Positions 1-5,932 of a DNA stretch of 18,757 nucleotides are shown piece by piece (positions within the stretch are counted from its first letter, which is position 1; every line of letters starts with the position of its first letter). The DNA lies in NCBI GenBank assembly GCA_030549955.1, contig JAUQQI010000039.1, positions 1 to 18,757 on the forward strand. Reading direction: 5' to 3'. The DNA is from Chloroflexota bacterium. GTDB lineage: Bacteria > Chloroflexota > Dehalococcoidia > JAUQQI01. The notes below the pieces were generated by a model. The model was not told where the DNA came from and ran no database searches. It was given only the letters and a program-made list of their open reading frames with translations. The position numbers and the translations under genes are program-made.

Positions 1-431
1 ACTACTGGAAGTCGCATAACCTTACCACCCTGAGCGACCGGTTTATCGATACCCTTGTCGGTTTTGCCGAAAGGCTGCCGTCGCCGCTGTGCGAGATACC
101 TGTCCTCACCCTGGGCGGGCAGGTCGGTGCCCTGCCCGCCGATTCGGCCGCCTATCCCCACCGGGATGCGGCCTACGTCGTGAACGTCCACGGCCGCTGG
201 GAAGGGCCGGACCAGGACGAGGAAGTGGTCCGGTGGGCCCGGGACCTCTGGTCGGCGACGGAGGCCGACGCCGCCAGCGGGATTTACATCAACTTCATGA
301 CCGCCGACGAAGCGGGTCGGGTCCCTTCCGCCGCTTACGGGCCGGCCTGGAAGCGCCTGACGCAGGTTAAGGCGAAATGGGACCCGGACAACTTCTTCCG
401 GATGAACCAGAACATCCCGCCGGCCGTCTAA
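1..431 (+). CDS. FAD-linked oxidoreductase, berberine-bridge type (C-terminal part)
   Basis: The frame is open from base 3 to the TAA-less end at a TAA/TAG-type stop at 429-431 and lacks its start, so only about 142 C-terminal residues are present. The end carries the classic BBE (berberine and berberine-like) signature: an Ile-Tyr-Ile-Asn-Phe strand, then 'AAYGPAWKRLTQVKAKWDPD' followed by NFFRMNQNI. In this family that segment lines the substrate side of a flavin oxidase whose FAD-binding domain lies upstream, outside the window. Family members oxidise alcohols, sugars or aromatic natural products, usually with FAD held covalently by His and Cys residues that are not visible here. The substrate cannot be told. 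A SnoaL-like gene follows after about 40 bases, so the two may share a transcript. Confidence 0.88.
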   Translation, partial: YWKSHNLTTLSDRFIDTLVGFAERLPSPLCEIPVLTLGGQVGALPADSAAYPHRDAAYVVNVHGRWEGPDQDEEVVRWARDLWSATEADAASGIYINFMTADEAGRVPSAAYGPAWKRLTQVKAKWDPDNFFRMNQNIPPAV

Positions 432-471
432 TGATGGGCCTATTTTAAACCAAAACAAGGAGTGTGAGGTC

Positions 472-876
472 GTGAGCAATGTTGACCTGGCCAAGCAGGG
501 GTACGGGTTGTTTCTGCGGGGCGATATCCCGGGGTTGCTTGAACTGTTAACCGACGACATCGAGTGGGTAATCCACTCCCCGGTCGAGGTTGCTCCCGAA
601 GGGGGCACTTACCGGGGCAAGGTGGCGGTCGCCGACTGGTTCCGGAAACTTGCCGAAAACTACGAGTTCGAGACTTTCAGCCCGGACGAGTTTATTGCCT
701 CGGGCGATAAGGTAGTTGTACTGGGCCGCCAGACCCAGCGGGTGAAATCGACCGGCCGGCGGGGCGAGCTGGACTGGGTCCACGTCTTGACCTACCGCCA
801 GGGAAAGCTTGCCCGCTTTGATGCTTTCTTGGACAGCTACAGCGCCGCCCAGCTCTGGAAGCCAGTGGCTATGTAG
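472..876 (+). CDS. SnoaL-like / ketosteroid-isomerase-fold protein
   Basis: A 134-aa protein with the compact NTF2-like cone fold expected of SnoaL/KSI proteins. It has an N-terminal helix with 'LFLRGDIPGLLELLTDDIEW', a middle stretch (TYRGKVAVADWFRKLAENYEF), and a C-terminal strand pair (LDWVHVLTYRQGKLARFDAF). The GTG start at 472 is chosen because AAGGAG at 457-462 lies 9 nt upstream and the N-terminus then matches usual family length. The family includes polyketide cyclases, isomerases and many uncharacterised small-molecule binding proteins; fold alone does not give a substrate. It follows a flavin oxidase fragment and is followed by an ABM-like protein and another SnoaL-like protein, so a small-molecule tailoring role is possible but only inferred. 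Confidence 0.85.
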   Translation: MSNVDLAKQGYGLFLRGDIPGLLELLTDDIEWVIHSPVEVAPEGGTYRGKVAVADWFRKLAENYEFETFSPDEFIASGDKVVVLGRQTQRVKSTGRRGELDWVHVLTYRQGKLARFDAFLDSYSAAQLWKPVAM

Positions 877-953
877 GGGGGGTGGAGTGGCCCGGGAATA
901 GGGAATCTGGCCGGTCCGAAGGACCCACAATTCAGGGAAGGAGGACCACGCCA

Positions 954-1223
954 ATGGCTGTGGCGATTACTGCCGATGTTCCTGGACAGACGCGCGAAGG
1001 TTACGAGGAGACCATCCGGGTTCTCGGAGACCTCCTCAAGGGGGCGCCCGGATTCATCATGCACTACGGCCATCCGATTGAAGGCGGCTGGCGTGTCGTC
1101 GAAGTATGGGAATCAGCAAAGGACGCAGCCGAATGGTTCGCGAAGTATGTGCGGCCGAACCTACCTGCCGATATCAAGCCAGAGCGCCGCGTCCAAGAGT
1201 TGCACACACTCATTCTCCGGTAA
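954..1223 (+). CDS. ABM-like dimeric alpha/beta-barrel protein
   Basis: An 89-aa protein. The ATG at 954 is preferred to the in-frame ATG at 882 because AAGGAGG at 938-944 sits 9 nt upstream of 954 and the protein then starts at the first beta strand (MAVAITADVPG). The order strand, helix with 'REGYEETIRVLGDLLKGAPG', strand 'FIMHYGHP', strand 'GGWRVVEVWES', helix, strand 'QELHTLILR' is that of antibiotic-biosynthesis-monooxygenase-like (ABM) ferredoxin-fold dimers. Family members include cofactor-free monooxygenases such as those in actinorhodin-type pathways, and many proteins of unknown role. No metal or flavin site is evident. Codon use looks mixed and somewhat different from the later ribosomal genes. 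Confidence 0.75.
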   Translation: MAVAITADVPGQTREGYEETIRVLGDLLKGAPGFIMHYGHPIEGGWRVVEVWESAKDAAEWFAKYVRPNLPADIKPERRVQELHTLILR

Positions 1224-1268
1224 CGCTTCATCTGACCCGTGCTCCCGACGTGACCCTATGTCAGCGGG

Positions 1269-1370
1269 GCTCCGGGTGCGGCTGAAGGGCGTGCCGTGGG
1301 GCACACATTCCGCGACGGTAAAAGGCGCTGGCCGCGAATATACCGGACGACGGTTACCCTGGTCCGGGTT
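1269..1370 (+). repeat. Diverged dispersed repeat, copy A
   Basis: Bases 1269-1302 match 4407-4440 at 31 of 34 positions in the same orientation. Similarity then decays but reappears at 'ggttaccctggtccgg' (1352-1367) against 'ggttaaccgtggtccg' (4493-4508). The copies also give related peptide readings: LRVRLKGVPWG here and LRMRLKRVLWG in copy B. The copy fills most of the 166-base gap between the ABM-like and second SnoaL-like genes. It may be a remnant of an old mobile element or a conserved non-coding piece; no terminal inverted repeats or target duplications are seen. Confidence 0.6.
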
Positions 1371-1389
1371 TTAAAACGGGGAGGATCCT

Positions 1390-1809
1390 GTGTCTGCTGA
1401 GGACGCAAGCTTGAAAACCATTGACGCTTTTAACCGCCATGATGCGGCCGCTTTCGTGGCCCTCTATGCGGCCGGGGCCGTGGTTTACGACCCCCAGTAT
1501 TCCGAGCTGCTGAAAGGTCGGGAAGCCATTCGGGAGGACGTTGAGGCTTTTTTGGAGGCCTTCCCGGATGCCCACGTAAACCCAATCAATACGATTAGCA
1601 GCGGGGATGCAGCGGCTTTTGAGCTGGAGTTCACGGGAACCAACCGGGGGGCCATGGTTACGCCAGCCGGGACAATGCCAGCAACCAACCGGCAGGTCAG
1701 CATGCGTATTGGGAGGTTTGTTCGGGTCAATGCCCGGGGGCAAATCGTTGAAGAGAGTCGCTACTACGACCTCACCACCATGATGCAACAGCTCGGCCTG
1801 ACGTCGTAA
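1390..1809 (+). CDS. SnoaL-like polyketide-cyclase/KSI-fold protein
   Basis: A 139-aa protein starting at GTG 1390, with GGGGAGG at 1378-1384 just upstream. Helix 'LKTIDAFNRHDAAAFVALYA' is followed by AAGAVVYDPQYSELLKGREA, IREDVEAFLEAFPDA, a strand pair around AFELEFTGTNRGAM, and a C-terminal 'GRFVRVNARGQIVEESRYYD' strand with a typical SnoaL ending (YYDLTTMMQQLGL). This is the common SnoaL-like form in which the cone fold binds a hydrophobic small molecule. It is closer to the SnoaL ester-cyclase pattern than the gene at 472, with which it shares only the fold. No specific reaction can be assigned. A hairpin with stems at 1839-1846 and 1857-1865 lies just downstream and may end the transcript. 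Confidence 0.86.
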   Translation: MSAEDASLKTIDAFNRHDAAAFVALYAAGAVVYDPQYSELLKGREAIREDVEAFLEAFPDAHVNPINTISSGDAAAFELEFTGTNRGAMVTPAGTMPATNRQVSMRIGRFVRVNARGQIVEESRYYDLTTMMQQLGLTS

Positions 1810-2300
1810 TCATCGCGGCCGAGCCGAGGTCCTGACAACCGGGAAGATTGGGGCGGCTTCCCCGGTGTAGGCTGCTCATCCTGTAGTAGAACCGGTCGTC
1901 CGGCGGGAACGGGTGCGGAAGGGTACGCCCGTGAACGCGGTCAGTTTCGCGGCCGGACCCGGACTTGAATCGGCACTATTCTCTAGGTGGTCTCCGCCAC
2001 CTCGCAGACGTTCGTGAAATCAGTGAGCGCATGGCATCATCGGCACAGGTCCAGTTTCTTTCCAGGCATCTGGTGAACGGGCCATGAGTCAATCCGGCTT
2101 TACATTGGCCGCTGCTTAACCGGCGCATGCAACGGATACTCCCGGCCGCTGGTGCGCCAAATGGTAAGGATTCAGCAACCCGCGGCGCCGGAAGCGTCTG
2201 CTGAGCGAGCCAGAGATATGAGACGGGAGCAGACCAACTGTGCGGCTCGTGAGCTGGCCTTTGCCCTGGCTCTGGGGCTTACCGACTGGCACGAGGAGGC
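1810..2300. other. Gene-poor intergenic stretch of about 490 bases
   Basis: No convincing gene is seen on either strand. There is an imperfect hairpin right after the SnoaL-like stop (CCGGGAAG at 1839-1846, CTTCCCCGG at 1857-1865) without a T run, so it is at best a weak terminator. A second short hairpin has stems AGGTGG 1985-1990 and CCACCT 1997-2002. The last 140 bases could encode a 47-aa peptide coupled to the acetyltransferase gene, which is listed separately. The texture of this stretch is unlike the ribosomal-protein region. Confidence 0.5.
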
Positions 2301-2304
2301 GTGA
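2161..2304 (+). CDS. Possible small ORF coupled to the GNAT gene (doubtful)
   Basis: An open frame of 47 codons from ATG 2161 (or 28 codons from ATG 2218) ends at TGA 2302-2304, so its stop shares a base with the ATG at 2304 of the acetyltransferase gene. The C-terminal part reads as a plausible amphipathic helix (RELAFALALGLTDWHEEA). Neither start has a good ribosome-binding site. I do not recognise a family. The main reason to list it is the stop/start overlap; it may equally be chance or the tail of a decayed gene. Confidence 0.2.
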   Translation: MVRIQQPAAPEASAERARDMRREQTNCAARELAFALALGLTDWHEEA

Positions 2305-3116
2305 TGAAGCAAGACGATCTGCTGGAGCTGACCCATCGTAGTCTTGCGGAGACGATGCGAGAGGTCACCTGGAGGTCGCAGGGGGTCATCCTCGAAGAGA
2401 AGGGACTCTTACTCTATGCGACAGGTGCGTCGGATCCGGCCCTCTGGAACGGTGCGGTGAGAACAGAACCCGGACTGGCCGCAGCCGAGATCGTTGCCAG
2501 GGCGACAGAATTCTTTGCCAGGTGGGGGCGCGGGTTCACTCTGCATACGATGGACCATATCGACGCCGATATCGACATAACGATGGCGGCGGCTGGACAT
2601 GTCCCTAGCAGTGACAGCCCCGAAATGGTTCTTGAAACGCCTGTGGCCCTGCCCTCGGCCCCGCCCGGGATTGAACTGCAGGAGGTTAAAACCGGGGCGC
2701 AACGGGCTGATTTCCTCACAGCCGTGGCGAGCGCCTTCCAGACCCTGGGCGTAGCGGAGGAAACCTGGCACGCTGTCTACCCCGACCTGCGCAGCCTGAC
2801 CGCGCCGCATATTGTGGCTGTCGTCGCTTACGTCGAGGGAGCACCCGCGGCGGGCGCGATGATGTATCTCAGCCACGGGGTGGCCGAGGTCATCCACGTG
2901 GGGGTCCATCCCGCTTACCGTCGCCGGGGTCTTGGTGAACTTGTGACCCGTGCCGTGACGCACGAGGGCTTTCAGCGTGGTGCACGGCTGGCTTCCCTTC
3001 AGGCCTCGCCCATGGGGGAGGGCGTGTACCGTCGCATTGGCTATCGCGAGATTGCACGCTATCGCTGGTATCTGTTTCCGCCGCCTGCGTCGGGGAGAAA
3101 CCGCTATGGACATTGA
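2304..3116 (+). CDS. GNAT-family N-acetyltransferase
   Basis: A 270-aa protein. ATG 2304 is chosen over GTG 2301 because GGAGG at 2295-2299 is too close to the GTG. The C-terminal half holds the acetyl-CoA-binding motif A: strand 'VAEVIHVGVHP' followed by AYRRRGLGEL, with R206-G211 forming the pyrophosphate loop. Then come a helix and the usual late motif (SPMGEGVYRRIGYREIARY), where the acceptor tail inserts. The N-terminal half is a degenerate GNAT-like domain, as in tandem GNAT proteins. The acceptor is not known. The last 11 bases overlap the start of the leucine-dehydrogenase-type gene, so translation is probably coupled and the two products may act on the same amino-acid-related substrate, which is an inference. 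Confidence 0.85.
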   Translation: MKQDDLLELTHRSLAETMREVTWRSQGVILEEKGLLLYATGASDPALWNGAVRTEPGLAAAEIVARATEFFARWGRGFTLHTMDHIDADIDITMAAAGHVPSSDSPEMVLETPVALPSAPPGIELQEVKTGAQRADFLTAVASAFQTLGVAEETWHAVYPDLRSLTAPHIVAVVAYVEGAPAAGAMMYLSHGVAEVIHVGVHPAYRRRGLGELVTRAVTHEGFQRGARLASLQASPMGEGVYRRIGYREIARYRWYLFPPPASGRNRYGH

Positions 3117-4161
3117 ATCGTTGTTGAGCGATTGGGATGGCGAGACGGTTGTCACCCGCTATGACCGACCGACCAGCGCCTGGGTCTTCATCGCGATCCA
3201 CTCCACTCGCCTCGGCCCGGCGGGCGGGGGTACCCGGATGAAGCCCTATCCCGACCTGGAAGGGGCGCTTCGGGACGCGCTCAGCCTTGCCGCCGCGATG
3301 ACCTATAAGTTCGCCGTACCGGGCATCCCACGCGGCGGGAAAGCCGTGATCCATATCCCCGCTGACCTTGACCCGCAGTCCCGTCCTGCTCTCCTGCGCC
3401 GGTATGGCAGCCTGGTGCGGCAGTTAGGGGGCCTGTTCTATACCGGGCCAGATGTCGGCACGTCCAGTGAGGACATGGACGTTATCGCTGAAACCGGCGC
3501 GCCCTACGTCTTCGGTCGCACGGTGGCAGCGGGGGGTGCGGGCGACAGTGGGCCGATTACAGCGCTGGGGGTGTTCGCCGGCCTGCAAGTGGTCTGTGAA
3601 TTTCTTTACGGCGATCCTTCTCTGGAAGGCCGACGAGTGCTCATACAGGGCGTCGGGCACGTTGGAGGAACACTGGTCGGGTATCTGCGTGCGGCAGGTG
3701 CCGAAGTATCGTTCAACGACATCAACGACGCTGCTATCCAGCACTTTCGCGATGATCTCGGGCTCCAATTTGTCCCGTCGGATTCGGTTTACGAAACCGA
3801 CTGCGACATTTTTGCTCCGTGCGCGTTGGGTGGAGTACTCAACCCCAACACTATCCCACGCCTGAAGTGCCGGGCGGTGGCAGGCGGGGCCAATAACCAG
3901 CTGAGCAGCCCGGAGGATGGCGAAAGGCTACGGGCCAGGGGCATCTTGTATGCGCCCGATTACGTCATCAATGTCGGCGGGGCCATGGCTATACCTGGCA
4001 TGGAGGTGCTGGGATGGTCGCGGGCGCAGGCCGAGAAGGAGGTGGTTGAGAGCGTCCGGAAGGCTCTGCGGCGGCTGTTTGAGGTGGCAACAGCCGAGGG
4101 CATCGCGACCGAAGCTGCTGCTCGCCGCATCGCCGAAGAACATCTCCGCTCAGGCATATGA
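3106..4161 (+). CDS. Leucine/branched-chain amino-acid dehydrogenase (Glu/Leu/Phe/Val dehydrogenase family)
   Basis: A 351-aa enzyme, close to the usual leucine dehydrogenase length. It would convert a branched-chain or aromatic L-amino acid plus NAD+ to the 2-oxo acid, ammonium and NADH in the cytoplasm. The catalytic domain has GPAGGGTRM (37-45), MTYKFAVPGIPRGGKAVIH with substrate Lys68 and catalytic Lys79, and 'TGPDVGT' with Asp116. The Rossmann domain has GVGHVG at 182-187 and later the family motif AGGANNQL. ATG 3106 is preferred: GGGGAG lies about 10 nt upstream and the upstream in-frame extension only mirrors the overlapping GNAT gene. Leucine, valine or phenylalanine specificity cannot be separated by eye. 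The gene overlaps the GNAT gene by 11 nt. Confidence 0.92.
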   Translation: MDIESLLSDWDGETVVTRYDRPTSAWVFIAIHSTRLGPAGGGTRMKPYPDLEGALRDALSLAAAMTYKFAVPGIPRGGKAVIHIPADLDPQSRPALLRRYGSLVRQLGGLFYTGPDVGTSSEDMDVIAETGAPYVFGRTVAAGGAGDSGPITALGVFAGLQVVCEFLYGDPSLEGRRVLIQGVGHVGGTLVGYLRAAGAEVSFNDINDAAIQHFRDDLGLQFVPSDSVYETDCDIFAPCALGGVLNPNTIPRLKCRAVAGGANNQLSSPEDGERLRARGILYAPDYVINVGGAMAIPGMEVLGWSRAQAEKEVVESVRKALRRLFEVATAEGIATEAAARRIAEEHLRSGI

Positions 4162-4200
4162 CCCTGGCGCGACCGTTAGCTCAGGAACACCAGACGGTAG

Positions 4201-4377
4201 GCGAACGCGTTTGGTCTGGGGCTCATCCCCGTCTTGATTGCGTTGCCCGTGCTGGTAGTTTGGAGCGCAGTCATACCGCTGTCTGTCGTTCGACTGGCCG
4301 CCCTATTCCGACACACCCAGAGTCCCTCCCATATCAACTCGTCAACCCTGAGAATCCCGGCCCAAAGGGCGGACTAA
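4201..4377 (+). pseudogene. Possible remnant of a membrane protein gene
   Basis: This open frame follows an in-frame TAG (4198-4200) and ends at TAA 4375-4377. It reads as a hydrophobic segment (GLIPVLIALPVLVVWSAVIP), then LSVVRLAALFRH and a polar tail. No good start codon or ribosome-binding site is present, so if real it is the broken C-terminus of a membrane protein. It could also be a chance hydrophobic reading of GC-rich DNA. No family is recognised. Confidence 0.2.
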
Positions 4378-4406
4378 CAACCACTTCCAGCAGACACGCC
4401 CCGCTC

Positions 4407-4512
4407 GCTCCGGATGCGGCTGAAGCGCGTGCTGTGGGGCGGTCATTTTGCGACTTTGGGGGCTCTGGCTAGCGGAAGGATACGCCTGAGCAGGTTAACC
4501 GTGGTCCGAGAG
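4407..4512 (+). repeat. Diverged dispersed repeat, copy B
   Basis: The partner of the copy at 1269, same orientation, offset about 3138 bases. The first 34 bases differ at three positions (4414, 4426, 4432). A weaker match resumes near the 3' end at ggttaaccgtggtccg (4493-4508). The pair brackets the second SnoaL-like, GNAT and dehydrogenase genes. Confidence 0.6.
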
Positions 4513-4561
4513 TTCAAGAATACGTACGACGAGGGTGCTTGTCACGGGGCTAGGGGTGAAT

Positions 4562-4605
4562 GTCGGCTCTGCCGACGCCCGGGCGCCTGCGGCGGCCGGG
4601 CGTCG
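4562..4605 (+). other. Two overlapping, mutually exclusive hairpins
   Basis: GTCGGC (4562-4567) and GCCGAC (4571-4576) form a tight 6-bp hairpin with a TCT loop. The bases at its 3' end also start a 10-bp perfect stem, CGACGCCCGG (4573-4582) with CCGGGCGTCG (4596-4605). The two cannot form together. No T run follows, so neither is a standard terminator. Confidence 0.4.
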
Positions 4606-4717
4606 TTGAAATCTGGCTGGGACAGCCGCTGTTATCGTTCAAGGAATGGGCCCCACAATCCCGGGCCCACTTTGCAGGTCGGGCTGAGAGATTGAGGTGA
4701 GGGCAAGCGCCGGGCAG

Positions 4718-4742
4718 CCCCGGGGTCGGCTTCCCGGGGTTT
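4718..4742 (+). terminator. Candidate weak rho-independent terminator upstream of rpsF
   Basis: CCCCGGG (4718-4724) and CCCGGGG (4733-4739) make a perfect 7-bp stem with an 8-base loop and are followed by only three Ts (4740-4742). It lies directly before the rpsF promoter and would insulate it from upstream reading. The short T run keeps the call tentative. Confidence 0.4.
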
Positions 4743-4770
4743 GCGCCGGGAAAGTTTGGCGTGCTACAAT
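4741..4770 (+). promoter_or_regulatory. Promoter of the rpsF operon
   Basis: TTGCGC (4741-4746) and TACAAT (4765-4770) are 18 bases apart. The -10 is preceded by TGC, giving an extended -10 (TG-n). The predicted start of transcription is near 4777, some 27 bases before the rpsF TTG codon. Confidence 0.6.
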
Positions 4771-4774
4771 AGAA

Positions 4775-4793
4775 CCCGGTAGTCACCGGGAGG
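4775..4793 (+). promoter_or_regulatory. Leader hairpin overlapping the rpsF ribosome-binding site
   Basis: CCCGGT (4775-4780) pairs perfectly with ACCGGG (4785-4790) across an AGTC loop. The last three bases of the stem are the first three of the rpsF Shine-Dalgarno sequence GGGAGG (4788-4793), so the hairpin could shut translation. S6:S18 is known to bind rpsF leader RNAs in many bacteria; whether this is such a site is inference. The stem foot lies at the predicted transcription start, so part of it may be absent from the RNA. Confidence 0.45.
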
Positions 4794-4803
4794 TACGGAG
4801 CAT

Positions 4804-5190
4804 TTGCGCGACTACGAGCTGGTTTTTATCGTTCGCCCCGACCTTGAGGACGAGGCAGTCCAGGCGCTCATTGGCCGGGTTGCTGGCCTGATCCGGGAGT
4901 ACGGCGGCGACCTCACCAAGGTTGAACCCTGGGGCCGCCGAAAATTTGCCTATTTTATTAACCGCTACCGGGAAGGCTATTACGTCCTGATGCAATTTGC
5001 CCTCGACCCCCGGCGGGTGGCTGACCTTGAACGCTGGCTCCTCCTAAATGAGGATGTGGTCCGCCATCTGGTTGTCCGCCTGGAGGAGGCCGCCCTCAAG
5101 GCCAAGCCGGCTCCGGCTCAGCCGGCGGCGGTGGCTTCCGGGGAGCCCGAGGCGGCCGAGGTTGGGGCAACGTCGACGACTGAGGAGTAG
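4804..5190 (+). CDS. rpsF: 30S ribosomal protein bS6
   Basis: A 128-aa protein with the S6 ferredoxin-like fold. It starts MRDYELVFIVRPDLEDE, has the conserved GGDLTKVEPWGRRKFAY and INRYREGYYVLMQF segments, and ends with LNEDVVRHLVVRLEE. An Ala/Glu/Pro-rich tail of about 30 residues extends past the fold, as in many S6 proteins. bS6 binds bS18 on the platform of the small subunit. The start is TTG at 4804, supported by GGGAGG at 4788-4793, and MRDYEL is the universal S6 beginning. It is the first gene of the operon with ssb 6 bases downstream and is driven by the promoter at 4741-4770. A leader hairpin touches its ribosome-binding site. Confidence 0.97.
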   Translation: MRDYELVFIVRPDLEDEAVQALIGRVAGLIREYGGDLTKVEPWGRRKFAYFINRYREGYYVLMQFALDPRRVADLERWLLLNEDVVRHLVVRLEEAALKAKPAPAQPAAVASGEPEAAEVGATSTTEE

Positions 5191-5196
5191 GCTCAG

Positions 5197-5592
5197 ATGG
5201 CGGGTTCGTACTGTAAGGTCATTCTTGTTGGGAACCTGGGCGGCGACCCGGAGCTTCGCTACACGCCGGATGGCCGTCCGGTTGTGAGTTTCAACGTCGC
5301 GGTGAATCGCCGGCGGCGTCAGGGTGACGAGGCCTGGGTTGACGAAACCGACTGGTTCCGGGTTACGGCCTGGGGGAAGCTGGCCGAAACGTGCAACCAG
5401 TACCTGAGCAAGGGCCGCAAGGTGCTGATTGAAGGGCGGCTCCAGACCCGGACCTTCCAGGGTTCGGATGGCCAGACCCGGAAATTCATTGACGTTATCG
5501 CCAGTCAGATGGTCCTCCTCGACCGGGCACCGGCGGCTGAGGCGGCGGTCGAGGAAGAGGAGGCCATTGAGGCCGAAGACCTGCCATTCTAA
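5197..5592 (+). CDS. ssb: Single-stranded DNA-binding protein
   Basis: A 131-aa SSB. The OB-fold runs from about residue 3 to 108: CKVILVGNLGGDPELRYTPD, then VVSFNVAVNR, TDWFRVTAWGKLAETCNQYL, KGRKVLIEGRLQTR and FIDVIASQMVLLD. These include the aromatic and basic residues that stack on ssDNA. A short acidic linker leads to the C-terminal tip EDLPF, the docking peptide for replication and repair partners (usually DDIPF-like). The tail is shorter than in many SSBs. It lies between rpsF and rpsR, the common bacterial order, six bases after rpsF and 15 before rpsR, so it shares their transcript. GGAG inside the rpsF stop region serves the ATG at 5197. Confidence 0.97.
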   Translation: MAGSYCKVILVGNLGGDPELRYTPDGRPVVSFNVAVNRRRRQGDEAWVDETDWFRVTAWGKLAETCNQYLSKGRKVLIEGRLQTRTFQGSDGQTRKFIDVIASQMVLLDRAPAAEAAVEEEEAIEAEDLPF

Positions 5593-5607
5593 AAGCGGGG
5601 TGAGACC

Positions 5608-5901
5608 TTGACCGAAGCAGCGCGAACGGCCCGACGCACTGAGGGACGCCGCTACATTCCGCGGCGGAAGCTCTGTCCGTTCTGCACCGAGGACGTTGAT
5701 TATATCGATTACAAAGACGTGGCCCGCTTGCGGCGTTTCCTCTCGGACCGGGCCCGGATTGAGCCCCGGCGCAAGACCGGCGTCTGCGCGAAGCACCAGC
5801 GCCGGCTTTCGGTGGCGATAAAGCGTGCCCGCCACCTGGCACTGCTCCCCTTCACGCCCGACCACATCCGCAAGACCGGCGGGGTCGGTATCCGGGCCTG
5901 A
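5608..5901 (+). CDS. rpsR: 30S ribosomal protein bS18, zinc-binding form
   Basis: A 97-aa S18 with a TTG start at 5608 preceded by GGGGTGA (5597-5603). The core reads 'RRKLCPFCTEDVDYIDYKDV', LRRFLSDRARIEPRRKTGVC, AKHQRRLSVAIKRARHLALLPF. Cys23, Cys26, Cys60 and His63 make the zinc-ribbon set of the C+ S18 type, in contrast to the zinc-free type. It forms a heterodimer with bS6 on the 30S platform. rplI, which often follows rpsR, is absent here; a prolyl isomerase gene begins about 31 bases downstream instead. Confidence 0.97.
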   Translation: MTEAARTARRTEGRRYIPRRKLCPFCTEDVDYIDYKDVARLRRFLSDRARIEPRRKTGVCAKHQRRLSVAIKRARHLALLPFTPDHIRKTGGVGIRA

Positions 5902-5932
5902 GCCGGCCCGGGGTCTGACCCGCCGTAATACT

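Larger units (their letters stand above)
4162..4740. other. Long intergenic stretch with hairpins and gene debris
   Basis: About 580 bases with no convincing gene lie between the dehydrogenase and the rpsF promoter. By eye I see a 58-codon open stretch that reads like a membrane-protein tail (4201-4377), copy B of the diverged repeat (from 4407), overlapping hairpins (4562-4605), a TGGGCCC/GGGCCCA hairpin (4647-4653, 4663-4669) and a CCCCGGG/CCCGGGG hairpin (4718-4739). The pattern of remnants and GC-rich inverted repeats fits a boundary between an acquired segment and the ribosomal operon, though this is inferred. Confidence 0.5.

Noticed and set aside
1224..1389. Open frames through repeat copy A and copy B as real genes
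   Set aside because: Starts and ribosome-binding sites are absent and the two readings diverge quickly after the first dozen residues; treated as repeat DNA.
1920..1985. T-loop-like string (minus strand TTCAAGT near 1965) suggesting a tRNA
   Set aside because: The T stem does not pair fully and no matching acceptor, D or anticodon arms are found around it.
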